DNA of 64,000 nt from Neospora caninum Liverpool (Eukaryota > Apicomplexa > Conoidasida > Eucoccidiorida > Sarcocystidae): positions 1,571,635 through 1,635,634 of the forward strand of contig NC_018394.1 in assembly GCF_000208865.1 (NCBI RefSeq), given 5' to 3'. Below are positions 23,725-36,140 of this stretch, in pieces; positions within the stretch are counted from its first letter, which is position 1, and every line of letters begins with the position of its first letter. The position numbers were made by a program, and so were the translations under genes. The notes under the pieces were generated by a model that saw only the letters and a list, made by a program, of their open reading frames with translations, was not told the origin of the DNA and ran no database searches.

Positions 23725-26700
23725 TCATCGTCTGTCAGTTTTGCCATTGCTGCGCTTTCCAGAGAACAGATGCTTGGGCATTTTAACGCTGATGTGTCGG
23801 TCGGCTTCTCCCGCTCGGCCTCGAATTGGACGGTCAGCTGCAATCTTCATTTTCCTTGCCTTTCTCTGAGCCACACCACCAAGTCTTCGAATCTGACCAA
23901 GAGCTGCGGGCCCTTGTTCGCGTTCCTCTTCTTCACCTTCTCCCGTTCGACTCGCTGAACGCGCTCGGCTCGCCGCTCGCTGACGGGCCGTCGGCTGCAC
24001 GGAACGAGACCGGCTCATAGCCCGAATCTTCTTCTTCAGTCTCCCGTGACCATCTTCGTCTCCGTCTGCACCATCCGCAGACGGCGATCGACCGCGACGC
24101 GCGCTCCCTGTAAACGACACAAAACAGGCGCTTCGTCTCCAGTTCTCGAAAGCCAGATTGCGCACGGTGTGGGTGTCGCGACGAAAAACACTCAAATCGA
24201 CACCAACAGGTGTTCTAACTTTTACGTCAACGCCCGAAAGCGGCTTCGTTTAGGAACGTGTGAATATCCATATATTTCCCAACCCCCACATTTCTGTGTT
24301 CCGCCTGAGAGGAACCCAGACCGATAGGGAAGGGAAATCCTGCGGTACATGGCCATGTGTATCTTCGCTGACTTTTGATGCAGTGCCCACAAAATTGTCT
24401 TCAGCACTGGGCCTCCGCCACCCGACGCGTGAGCGTTCCAGAATCCGAGCGTGCAACCGAGACGCACACCCTCGCAACCGATTGTGACCAAGGAATGCGC
24501 AATTCCTTCAGTTGCCTTGTGCTTCCCTCTATGTCCATTCTACAATATCTTACTCTCAAGAGTTCTTCCTCGGATTGTGGAGCTCGCCTCTGTGCCCCGA
24601 TCCGTCGAAGCAGCTGTGCTCTGAGCTTCGGACATCGCATCCGTCACGCTTGCGCCGTCTCCTGCCAGGCTGGAAGCGGCCTCCAGGCGCCTCTTCTCGC
24701 GGATCTCCTGGAGTTTTGTCTTCTGAAGAAAAACAGGGATACACAGTGCAAGGAAAGAGCAGGGGAAATGTGTCATCGAAGCCCAGGCAGGGACCGAGAA
24801 AATGCCAAAACGGGGAGAGAACCACACTAGGTAGTACAGGGGAGCACCGGAAGAACCGCGATGGATGAACGGGCGACTGGCAGAGGGAAACGAAGGACAG
24901 AGGCGACAGCGGGAAGACGTTTTGTGCGGGGCTGTGTGATCCCTTTTTCTCCGCTTAATTTGTTCGGCATTCGTTACTTTCTTCGGAATCGAAGAGGCGC
25001 GACAGCCGCAGTTCAATTCAGTATGTTCTGCGACAAAAAAATCACTCCGTCAGCCCTGGCGTTCAAGGAAAGAAAAACGGAAGAGTCGCCCTACCGGTTT
25101 CTTCAGCAGGCGCGGTCCATTGCGCTTTTTCTTCAGGCAATTCATCAGCCGCTGTCGCTTGATTCCCAAATGGAGTTTGGCCATTTCCATCTTCAGAGAC
25201 GCCAAGTTATCCAGCTGATCCTGACAAACAAACAAGGCATGCGCACTTTATTTTCAGCGTCCAAATAGACATAAACCTACCATCAACACACACTCTACGG
25301 ACTCTACGGCCACAACTGCAGATGCACACACGCACATACCGACACCCGAGGAATCGCGCGTTGGTACAACGGAAGTGGTGCATGCTTGTGTGCGTTATTG
25401 CCAATTTCAGACATGACAGATAAAAACCTGTGAATGCGCCTCACGCGAAAAACAGAGGTGTACCTCTAAATCGGGTCTCTCCATTTCTTGTTGTTGAAGA
25501 AGAAGAGCTTCCTCCTCTTCCAGGAGTTTGAGTTTCTCCTCGATGTCGACGTCCACGAAATCTCGGACATTTTGCCCGTTCAAAAACTCCGGCACCACGT
25601 CGTATCGCCACTCTTCCTTAGCCAAAATGTGCGATTCTGCGTTGTACCACAGCAGCACGAGGACATCAAAAGACACCTGCGTTCCTCGCGAAGCAGCAAA
25701 CCAGTCTCCAACGCAAATCCTAAGTTCCGGGTCTCGCATGGGACGCGACTCTAAAACGGCCAGAACGAAGTGGAATACTCACCAAAGTTCGGAACGGCCA
25801 TTTTCTATCTCAACTCGCCACTTCTCTACCTCGGCAGGACACTGAAAATCTTGTTAACTCCACGAGGGACAGCCCGGGGGGCTGGAAAGAATCGTCTAAG
25901 CCTTACTTCGTAGATCCACACTGTATACTCCGCTGCCTCCTTGTTCTTCCTCCAAGTCTCTCTCCAGGACGCGCCTCGGTTGCCGAACAGCAACGTCACC
26001 CTCATCCTGCTGAAAACGGGAGGAAACAGAAAAGTCGACTCTTTGGGTGCAAAAAACCAGACGACTCGAGGACGAAGCAAATGCGCTTCCCTTCCCATGA
26101 AGACTTCTCCGGTACACACCGTGTATAGAGATCCACGTGCCCGCGCGTCCAGAGATTCACACCTGAACAGATACACTTCGAAGCGCGTTCATGCGCATAT
26201 ATACGCATAAACATGCATGCGCGTGCATGACGGTCTTCAGCCTGCTGTATTTGACTCGGCGTTGGTGCCTGTGGAAATCTGAACCCACCGGCAGTTCCTC
26301 CTCAAAAGCCGCCCCCACGGCTTTCCCATCACCCAGCGCACCACACATCGTGCGTCTCGTGTGCACGTTTCGAATTTACTTTTTTCTCGACGCAAGGCAT
26401 CGGTGGCTGCTTCGCTGGTTTGTGAGCCTTCTCTGTCTGGCCTACCTCTCTCTCTTTCTGTGCATCCAGGACACTTTGAGGAACAAAGGGCTGGCGGGGA
26501 TTGTCGACTTTCGTGACAAAGAGTTTGCTGTCCAACTGTTGCTGCAGCGAGGACGCCGAACTGGACCCGCCGGGAATGAGGCCAGTAGCCAATTGTTTCT
26601 GCTCGACGCGCTGCTTCAAAAGCAGTTCACACGCGCGATTCTTCGCGTCGTCGACGCCCGCACCAGTGAGCGTTGACGCCTCAACGAACTCCACGGTGCG

Positions 26701-29405
26701 GTCTGTTTGCGCAGAACGCAGACAAGAGAGCCCAAGAGAGAGGTGAGACGCACAGGGAAGGTGGGCGGAGATCTGGAGAACACATCGCCTTTTCTCTGTC
26801 TCAAAGACACAGGTGGGAACGCAGACTGCGGATCGAGAGACGAAACACACGAAGAATCTAAGCCTGTCCTTTCGCGCCTGTCGTGTCTGCTCCGCCCTTC
26901 TCGTTCGGCGCTCACGTCCGAGCCAGGCCGCACGGCAGCCTCCGCAGTCCCGCGCTCCAGTTCTTACCTTTTCCCATGGTTCGAATGAGTTCCCGGTGCT
27001 CGGGCGAGAGGTTGGCAAGCCGCATTTTGTCGGTTTTGTTCAGCACCACGAGGATCGGCTTATTCTTGAAGAGCACGAGGAGCGACTGAAAGAGACTCAC
27101 TTGGCTCTCGATCGTGTAGCCGCACTCTTCGCTGATGTCCAGCATGAAGACGACGACGCTCTGGTGGAAGGAAACGCGAGACGAAACGGCACTGGACATA
27201 CCGACGGGCATGCAGAGTGAAGCCGAGGCGCGTGCGGGGTTAAACGCGCGACACACAGGCCGCACGGACAGCGAGCATCGACAGAAGACGGGAGAGACTC
27301 CGCCGAAACCACGTAAGATTGGAACCCACATGCTTCTGGATGTCCGAGAAACCAGAAGAGACGTCGATATGCTACAGCATCTCCCGAGTACACAGAATCA
27401 CAGAATTTGTATTTACATGGGCCACACGAAGCGCAGACGACGAGATATGACGAACGAGGAACGCGAAGCGCCGGAAACGCAAAGGCAGAAACAACAGTGG
27501 ACACCGAGTTTGAGAAGCGGAACTCCGCTGTGGACGCGCGGTCCGGCAAAAAAGGGGACCGACTCTCACCTGAATGTGCGTCAGCGCCGTGATGGCCAGC
27601 ATTTCAATCAAGTTTCGCTCGTCCAGGGGATGATCGAGAATTCCCGGAGTGTCGATGATCTGAGGAAGTCAGCAAAAACGACAAAAGGAAGCGACAGTCC
27701 CAGCAAAGCCAGGAAACGGAGAGGGCGAAGCAAAACACTGCGACTTTTACGGCAACCCACAGGCGTCCGTGCGTGCACACTCGTCGCCTTTCTCCCCCGG
27801 ACACGAAACCTGCTCGGAGTTTCGGGCAAAGCACACCCTGCCAGTCGCGCTACGAAGATACGCGACGCAGACCCATTTAGATGTGTGCCTCTCTAAAATG
27901 ATCCCTCCTCAGACAATACATGTAAACAGAGAATATTCACGCAAGCGTGTGCCGATCGACGTGAAAGACGCCGAGGGCCCGAGAAAAGCGTCTCGACGTT
28001 TGCACGCCAGACGAAGAAAGACGCGCATGCACATTTACGGTTTAGCGTTTACACCTGGATGCGCCCGCGACGAAGCAGCTGTGCCTTCTGCGTGTCTGGA
28101 TCGTTCTCTCCTCTGCAGTTTTCCCGCGAAAATGCTCACCTGCCAGCGGTTGTAGAGGAAGTCAAAGTGGCCGACAAAGAGCGACTTGGTGGTGAAGGCG
28201 AACGGTTGGACGTCGACATTCGCGTTCGAGACGCTGTTGATGAAAGAGCTTTTCCCTACATTCGGGTAGCCTGTCGCCGAGACGCACATGAAGGGGAAAC
28301 CATGCGCAACGAAAAACCCGCAAACTGGAGAAAACGTGGAAAGGGCTGCACGAGCGTGACGACGAGAGAGACTTTCGGTGCAAGCTAAACTCCAGTGCGT
28401 TTTTTCCACGCGCCGACACCGCCACACATTTACACGGTCTGAGCTTACATACACGCACACGCGCGCCGAGACACGTACAGCTTGACCCATAATAGACCAA
28501 ACTTTAAATGCATATATAATTAGCACATACATGTGCATGCAGCTGCTTCTGTTTCCCTTGGAACCACGCGTCCTTCCGACAACGTACCCGTAAGAAGAAG
28601 TGTTCGCGTGACTGGGTTGATGGAAGGCAGTCGAGACATGTGCTGGCGAACTTCCTCCAGGTACTGAAGCGGCTGCGCGAGTTTCTTAACCTGCGGAAGA
28701 GCAAAGGAAGCAAGCGAAAAGAAACCAAAGGCAGATCGGGGGAAACGGGACACACAGCGCAGGCGCCTCGCCCATTTTTTTGCGGGTCAAGTGAGAGAGA
28801 CGGAGATCGCGTTCGTTCTTGGGAAAACGACTTCCGAACCGGCGAACACATTTCTTCGGAGAGAAGCAGACAGCATCCACACGCAAACGGCCCGCGAAAC
28901 CCCGTTTCACTATCTCCGCTCCTTAATGCTCTCTCTCTCCGCCTCTCTGCTTCCCTGTCTGTTTCTCTCTAATTTCTTTGTCTTATTCTCTGTTTTCTTT
29001 GTCTGGACTTACGAGCGTGCACATGCGACCGAGGGCTGCAACCTTCAGGCTTTTGCATTTGTACAGACCGTCCGCGTATTTCGCGAGGGTGACATACTCC
29101 TTGGCGATCTTCTCGATGCGGCGCACCGTCGTCGACAGCATCCCCAACGCAAGTTTGTAGTGGTCTCGGTCGTACAGAATGTTCAGCAAATCCGAATAAA
29201 ACGGATGGATGCTCTGAAACACACACAACGCAAAAACGCTCGAAAAGGCAATCCTCACGACTCCAGAAAACATGCAGATGCACATGCAGATGCACCCAGG
29301 CATGCCGTCCATCTTTACACAAAGAGGTGAATCGGAACACATGCACAAGCATATACGCAAACACATATCTATATATATATATATATATATCATATATATA
29401 TATAT

Positions 29406-29439
<34 letters not shown>

Positions 29440-30825
29440 CATGGAGCTGCTCGACATGCATTCATCTCTCCAGGGTGTTGTTTCCGAAGCGAGAAACGCG
29501 TTTTCCTTTGTGCATTTTGTAGATTCCTGCACACCTGAGGAGTCAGGCAAAAGTACCATCTGGGTGGTTCGTCGAGCGACTTACATCGAGTTTGGGGAAT
29601 CCATCCACAATTTCCTTGAGTTTTTCTACAAAGGTCTGAGAGCCGAACTTGATTTTTCGCATGTAGAACTTTTTTATGGCTGCCAGCGCGCTTTTTCGGT
29701 GGATTTCCGTGGGCGTCTTTCGCTGCGTCTTGGATAGACAGACGTCAATCAAACTGGACGCCGTCAGCACCGGCGGAATCTCCTGCAAACCACACGCAAA
29801 CGACGGATGTTTCAAGGGACGAATTTCTCAAGCGACGAGGCGCACGCCAGGGCGCTGAGACTCGAGCGGTCGCACGCGCGCAGACATGCTGGATGTGGAC
29901 GTAAAAGCGCTGAGAAAGGCGCGCGGGGCAACGGATGCTGTTCAGAGCCCACGCGAGGAATCGAACCTATGTATCTCGGAATCAGAAAATCTTGAGAACG
30001 TAAGCAGAGCCGATAGCCGAAAACAGTCCAGCCTCCGAGTCGAAACACCTGCCGGAAAGATCTTGTGAGAAAAACGAAAGGCGAAAAGCGGAAAACGCGA
30101 ACCACGCGCGGCCGTGTGAGGTGGTGCGGAGGAGAGAGATGGCCGAGGAGTGTGGAGACAAGCAGGAAAGGGAGAGAAGGGAAGAGAAAGGAGGAGAAGG
30201 ACGAGAAAGGAAGAGAAGGACGAGAAAGGAAGGGAAGGAAGAGGAAGGAAGAGAAGAATAAGAAGCACGAGACCGACACAGCGAGACGCCTGGAGAGACG
30301 CAGTCGCCGTGGACGACACACAGCTTGACGAAGGGGCGTAGGAGACAGAGAGGAGAATAAAATGTTGGGTTTTGAGAGATTAGGAAATAGAAGTGTTTTA
30401 ACTTTCACTCTAAAACCGCAACCGCGCGAAACAGACCGTCCGGGGAGAGACCCATACTGGTTCCTTGAGAGACAGCGCAGAGGGAAGAGGCGAACTAGAG
30501 AGACGATCTGTTCGCTGCAGAGCGCTTGCGAAGTGTTGGACGGTCGCGGAATTCAAATTCCCCGCCGAAAACGGCGTTTCCCGACTTTAAAAAGTAACAA
30601 GCGAAACGAATCTTGCACAGCTCCAGCGCACGCTGCATGCCAAAGGTCGGTTCCGACACACACCACAAAAGAAAGACACAACCCTGAGAGACACGAAGAT
30701 GAAAAGTATGGAAGGGAACACGAGAGGGAGAAAGAGGAGAGGAAAGAGCGGCGGGGAAAAGAGGGAGGAGGGGACAGCCGCACGACCGTTCTTACCTTGA
30801 GCTTGCAGAAGGTTCCAGCCTCCAT
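23725..30825 (-). CDS. NOG1: Nucleolar GTP-binding protein 1 (NOG1/GTPBP4), 13 exons
   Basis: A GTPase for 60S subunit assembly in the nucleolus. Exons: 30825-30796, 29782-29585, 29213-29013, 28690-28588, 28270-28140, 27659-27570, 27160-26968, 26702-26446, 26009-25907, 25636-25464, 25220-25095, 24722-24554, 24107-23725. All phases close: 718 residues (yeast about 647, human 634). The N-terminus has [22 protein letters not shown] and HYKLALG, all family landmarks. GTPase motifs are G1 GYPNVGKSS (178-186), switch [14 protein letters not shown]3 DTPGILDHP (from 224), G4 NKTD (292-295) and G5-like [10 protein letters not shown]. Then come [19 protein letters not shown] and a basic, Ser/Arg-rich tail ending in the conserved [16 protein letters not shown]. 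Internal exons 9-13 encode the charged C-terminal region. Exon 9 has a CAGCAG acceptor, so one Gln may be optional. Confidence 0.97.
29366..29436. repeat. TA/CATA microsatellite in NOG1 intron 2
   Basis: A compound TA tract of about 70 bases, broken by two CATA units. It lies about 150 bases upstream, in transcript sense, of exon 3. Confidence 0.95.
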
Positions 30826-33455
30826 GTTGTCTTTGAATGAGAAGAAAAACCTGGAAGGGAGGGAAGAAGACCAAGGCGGCGCGTCAGTCCTTGGTCTTTT
30901 ACAGGTTCGAGTGACTCGTCTTTCTTCGTCCGTTCTTTCCCCGCGTTCATGCGCGTTTCTGTCTTGCCCCGCAATAGGCTAGAAAAAGCGGGAAGAGAAG
31001 AAGACACAGTGTGGAAAGAAAAGAGAGCGGCAGAAGGAGAGAGAGGAAGCGGGAGAAACACGAGCTGAGGAACAGCAAAAAGCTGAGCGGTTGAGGGCCT
31101 CAAAGCACGTGGCGCATGCGCGGCTGGTCTCTGCAAAGATTTTCAAAAAGACCGCCAAAACACAGGCCTTTCACGTGAACCTGCGGTTCACTGAAGGACG
31201 GCCGTCTCCCTGTAAATCGGCGAAGACGAAAATCAAAGAGGGAGAGGCAGGGAACACGCGTTTTCGCTTCTTCCCCGAGCTCGGCCCTCAACAACCCCAC
31301 ACGGGCGAGCTCCGAGGCCGAAAGGTTTTGGACCCGCGAATTGCTCTGGTCCTTCAATTGCAGCGGGGAGGCCGTTGGGAGAAACATCGGCCGATAGAGC
31401 AAGGAAAAGAAAACCGATTTCCTCACCCTTTTTTGTGTGAGAGCGGCGCCCAAAGAGGGGACAGCAAAATCGAAGAGAACGCGCAGGCCGCCTCTCCTTC
31501 GTTCCCGTCGCCCTCAAGAAAGGCCTGCATGCGCTGTCGTCCGAGCCTCTTTTTCGACGCGAACGGCGGTCGAGCTCTCTCTGCTCGCGAGCGGGTCCGG
31601 TCCGTCCTGAAAAACACTTTTTTTCCTCGCCTCTCGCTTCTCTCCATGACAATCACCTTCGAGAACAGGCCGGGGAAGGCGCGGCGCGCCTTCCCCGGCG
31701 CCTTTCCACTGTTTTCCCGCGATCTTTTCGCGGTGAGAAAGGTGACGCACTCGCCATCTTGCATCCGCTGGCGGTCCACGCACATCAAGAGTTGAACCGG
31801 AGTTAGAACACGCAGACACAGACAAGAGACAGTACCTCGAGAGATGCAGTTTTTTAGGAGATGCAGGTTTCTCGCGTGTCTTTCAGCCTCGTCCCTGTAT
31901 CTTCGTTTCCGCTGGAGAGAGGGAATTGAGGCACGCGATATCGTTTTTTCTTCAGGAAAAAGGCTGCGTCGAGCTGAGCAGCGACACCGCGCAGTGCTGG
32001 GATTCATTCACATGCAAACTTCCGAACCAGTCCGTAAAGAGGTTTCCCCTGAGGAAGAAGAAAGGATCTTTCTCTCTGGAGAGAAACCGGGACTTGGTTC
32101 GTATCGCGACAGAGCGCATCTAGACTTGGAGCGGCTGTGAGCAGGCTGTCCCGTGGAATTTACCGTGTCGCGTGTAAAAGTGAGAAAGAACAGAGGCAAA
32201 AAACCAGGCGCAAGGTCATATCCGAGACACTTGAAAGTGTGGACCTTCTGTCCTCCCCTCGTGTGTCTCCCTTTCTCGTACACTCTCGAGTTCCGCTTTT
32301 TCTGTTCTTTTTGACAGGCGCTTCCTTCTCGCTGGAGCCTGGTCTCAAAAAGTGCGAGGACTGGTTGAGTCCGCCGCCTTTCTCAGCCCACCTCTCGACT
32401 TTCTTTCAGCCGTGTCTGAGAGAACCCGGTTCCCTTTGCCGCCAGCAAATCCTCAGTTTTCCTCAGTTGCCTCGCTTTTTTCTTTTCACGAAACTGTGTC
32501 GCAAAACTCGCTAGAAAACCGGACACCGTACGCCGCCCAGCCCGTGCTGCGGAGGCGAATCCTTTTTTTGTCAGAGAAGCCGCTTTCTAGAGGAGTTGCC
32601 TCGCCGTTCCGGTTAAAAATGCGAATTTGAAAACAGGAGACACTTCGGCTGACAGCCCCAAAAGGCGCCTTCGGCGCGCCGTGCCTCCGTCCACGACTCT
32701 TGAGCGCCACGGAAGTCCCAGCAGCCTCTGTCGTTTTGGTGAAAAGCGGTTGTCTACCGCACAGCATCGAGGGAAATTCACAAAACGTGGGGAGCGTAGA
32801 AGAGGAAGATCGCCGGAAAAAGCAAGCGCCGACGCTTTTCGAAAGGAAAGAAAGCCACAGATTTACATACGCAAGTCCAGATGCAGTAGCTGACAGGACA
32901 CCCCGGAGGCGGCCAGCGAGAAGAAAAAACAGAACTGTGTCGATCTACAAAAAGAAATGAGCCGGTAGAAACTCGTGCGGTAGAAACTCTGGAGTACCAG
33001 GCGACGGTTTCACGCACCGTTTTGTTCCTCGCGGTCGCCAGAAAAAAAGGCAGAAGAAACCGGGAGTCCGACGCAACGTGCGGCGTGCAGTTAATCCGAA
33101 GCGGAAGTCTTAAAGTTCCCGCCGTGTGCTTAGCACCCCGCGACGCGGCGCGCCGCTCGAGGAGCCCTCAGAAATGCTGTTTACACACACGGCCCTCGCG
33201 CCGACTCGCTCACAAATACGCGCGGAATTTGGAAAACCCCATAAAGAGGATAACTCCACAAGGCCGCAAAACATACAAACATATACAGAGACGGACGTAC
33301 GCGCTTTCTTCTGTGTATGTAACTCACCCGTGTAGGTTTACATGCCATGCACATATATATATATATATACATATGCGTTTGTATGTTGATGGGAGGCTGA
33401 GTCGCCGTTTGAATTCTTGGCAGAAAAGAATTCCTCGTGAATTCAGTTTCGAGCC
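30826..33455. other. Intergenic region, NOG1 promoter and uL22m 3' flank
   Basis: The left end is strongly purine-rich on the plus strand (CT-rich in the NOG1 sense) and probably holds the NOG1 leader. No conserved coding sequence was seen despite several open frames over 100 codons. A TA tract lies at 33352-33369. Confidence 0.5.
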
Positions 33456-36140
33456 TCAGAGGTTTTCTTCGGCGATGACAGCGTCCGACGCGCCTCTCGC
33501 CTGGAGCACTTGAATCTTTCGACGGCGACAGTTCTCTTCATATTTGCTTTTGAAGACTCGTCTCGCGAGGCAGTAATCGAATTGACGCGTCCGATCTAGC
33601 CACTTCAGTCTCTGAAATGCAGAAAGAACACACACGCAGCAGGCGTGGTGCACTTCCTCAACTCCATGCAAATACTCACTGAGGCGTGGAGGATGCCCAC
33701 GCATCTTCTCCAGGATCCACACGTCTACACGCATGCGCCCGCCAAAAGGAATGGAGGTGTATCTCTCTCCATCTGTGTCTCTCTCTGTGTGTGTCTCTCT
33801 GTCTGTGTGCTGGGTGTACGCGCATCGCGATCTGCCTGTAGCTACACCCTTTCCCCACGTCGAGTTGTTTGCGCGCGCGCGCCCATCGCCACTTCTCTCG
33901 CTCTCTTTTTCTCGGTCTCTCCGCCGCTGAAAACGCGAGAAGTTTTCTGCTCCTCCTCTTCTTCCGTGGCGTTTTTACCTTTCTATGCCAGAATCGCGTT
34001 TTGCTGTCGAGGAGAGGGTACCACTCCCGGACCGTTTGCGGGTTGACGCGCTGGCCGACGAGGGCGAGACGCATGTCGGTGGTGAGGCTTCTGGGCACGT
34101 GTTTGAGGATGAAGAGTTTGTGGAAGAACTCGTCCATGGGGTACTCGCGGAACCGGAGGACGACGGCGAATTTCCAGGTTTTGATCAAGTTCACCATGCG
34201 CAGACGGAACTGCGGCCGCTTGATTTGGCCTTGGATGTTCAGCATGTAGCTTTCGACGTAGACGCGGGAGATGTCTCCCCCCTGTTCATGGATCTTCTTC
34301 CGCGTCGCGTTGAGCAGATTCAGCAAGTAGTTCACTCGGTGTAGGCACAGCGACGACAGCCAGTCGATGGCGTCTGTGATTTGCAGCCCCTTGATGATGG
34401 TGCAGTACAGCAGGAGCTTCTTCTTGCCGAGAGGGATGTTCCCCTTCCGCTCTTCCCAGACGCGTCCACCGCCTTTTCCTCGCCAGACAAAGTCCACATC
34501 TCCCCTCGACCTTTCTTCTTCCTCCGCCTCCTTCACGGCCTTCCGCCGCAGCTTCAGGCGCTTCTGCCGGCTCGGCAACGCCGCGAACGGTTCGAGCCGC
34601 GCACCCTCGACTTTCGGGACGAAGAAGTTCACCGTCTGCCCCGGGTACCGCCCTGTCTCCGCCACTGTCGCCTTGAAGCGCTGGACCTCCGCTTCAGCTG
34701 CGTCCTCGTACGCGACCGTGGCCGTGACGAAACGCGGGAATAGGTGCCGCCGAAAAGCCCGACTGCGGTTCATGGCCTTCACTTCCTGCTGGCGCCATCT
34801 CCACCAGCCCGAGCGCCGCCAGAACGGGTCGCGGATGCCTGCCGAATCCAGAGGAAAACGAGACACAGAAACCCAAAAAGGGCGAGAAAAAAAGAGGTAG
34901 AGAGAAGGGAAGAGAGAAGGGAAGAAAGAACGGAAGAGAGAAACCGAGGGGCAAAAAAAACGAAAAGGAGAGAGAACACAGCCGGCTGTCAGGTGTCTAC
35001 GTGCGAGGCTTCGGCCACGCACGAACCCCCGAACGGATCTGTGCGTTTGCCGTGGAATTCGCCCTGGCAGCCATACACCTTGGCAACGATCGGGGAAACC
35101 GTTTCCCTCTGTGCACAGACCGCGCTTCCGTAAAGCGACGATGAACGCATCTAATCCATATCTCGCGCCCCACGGGGAAAAACACCCGGATGTGAACATT
35201 TCATGTGCACACTTCCCTGCATGCACACAGGTGCCTACGGAGGCATGCATGCACATGCCTGTCTACATACGCCTGGCTTTGCATATACATACATACATAC
35301 ATACCTATAAACATACATACATACCTATAAACAGACATACATACATACATGCATACCTATAAACATACATACAAACATACAGGACTTACGCCTTTTCGTG
35401 TTTGGAAGTCCGGAAGAGAAGCACCGCGAGAGAAGAAAGGCGGCGGGAAGGCGCCTGTCGAGGTCGCTGCAGAGAGTGGAAGGCAGCAGAGAAGTGGAGC
35501 CCGGCGCTCTGCCGAGCGGGACGGGTCGACACCCCGCGGACTTGCTTGCGCCGGGCGCATGCAGCGCAGGGATGCCGGGGAGAAGCGAAGCCGCGGAGGG
35601 GAAAGAGGAGCCAGACGGAGAGAGAGGAGACAGAGAGAGAAGAGACGGAGAGAGAAGAGACGGAGAGAGAAGAGACGGCGAGGAAGAGCGACACGTAGAT
35701 CTGCAGACAGGCGGACACGGGCCAACTGCCAAGCAGGAAGAACCCGAGGCAAGAGAGAGGGGAGGCGCCGAAGAAAACGAATGACGCACCGTCTCCGACA
35801 CTACGTTTGCACGCCTCCACTCCGAGCTAGAGTGCGAGAAAGATGATGCGCACGCAGGGGAGTTGCGAAGAAAACGAGAGGCAGGAACAGACGTAGGGGA
35901 TGGGGACGAGGACCGAAGAGCCGAGCGGCAAGGAGACACCCGAGGCGCAGAACAGGGAGAAACGGACCAGCGAAGGGGAGAAGAGGGAGAGGCAGAAGAG
36001 AGAGAGGGAGAAGACGAACGGGAGAGAGGAGCAACGAGAGAAGAGAGAAGCGTAAATGCCGACGAGGGACGGGAGAGGGAAGAATGGGGAGACGACGGCT
36101 GGGGCATGAGAAACCCCGAGGGGCGAAGGCGACCAGCCAT
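33456..36140 (-). CDS. Probable mitochondrial ribosomal protein uL22m, 3 exons
   Basis: Exons 36140-35390, 34838-33979 and 33611-33456 join in phase 1 and phase 0 to give 588 residues. Residues 1-250 are Ser/Pro/Leu-rich low complexity starting MAGRLRPSGF, compatible with an organellar targeting extension. Residues 252-380 are basic. Residues about 380-480 resemble uL22: a GKKKLLLYCTIIKGLQITDA helix start, HRVNYLLNLLNATRKKI, DISRVYVESYML, KRPQFRLRM and KFAVVLRF, which is the order helix, long helix, then beta hairpin of L22. The C-terminal 108 residues are basic and end in VIAEENL. The large size and presequence suggest mitochondrial rather than apicoplast bacterial-size L22. I chose the ATG at 36140; the frame is open further up only from a TTG. 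Similarity is moderate, so another basic organelle protein is possible. Confidence 0.6.
35281..35380. repeat. CATA microsatellite with CCTATAAACA interruptions in uL22m intron 1
   Basis: Tetranucleotide CATA runs are interrupted three times by CCTATAAA. The array ends nine bases from the intron 1 donor (35389), so it occupies the first part of the intron. Confidence 0.95.

Noticed and set aside
26157..26366. Minus-strand frame in NOG1 intron 8 ([10 protein letters not shown] region)
   Set aside because: Exon 8 and exon 9 join in phase without it, and it does not match the NOG1 family.
29940..30020. GAATCGAACC, resembling a reversed tRNA B box
   Set aside because: The surrounding sequence gives no acceptor, D or anticodon stems; the T-arm pairs only three bases.
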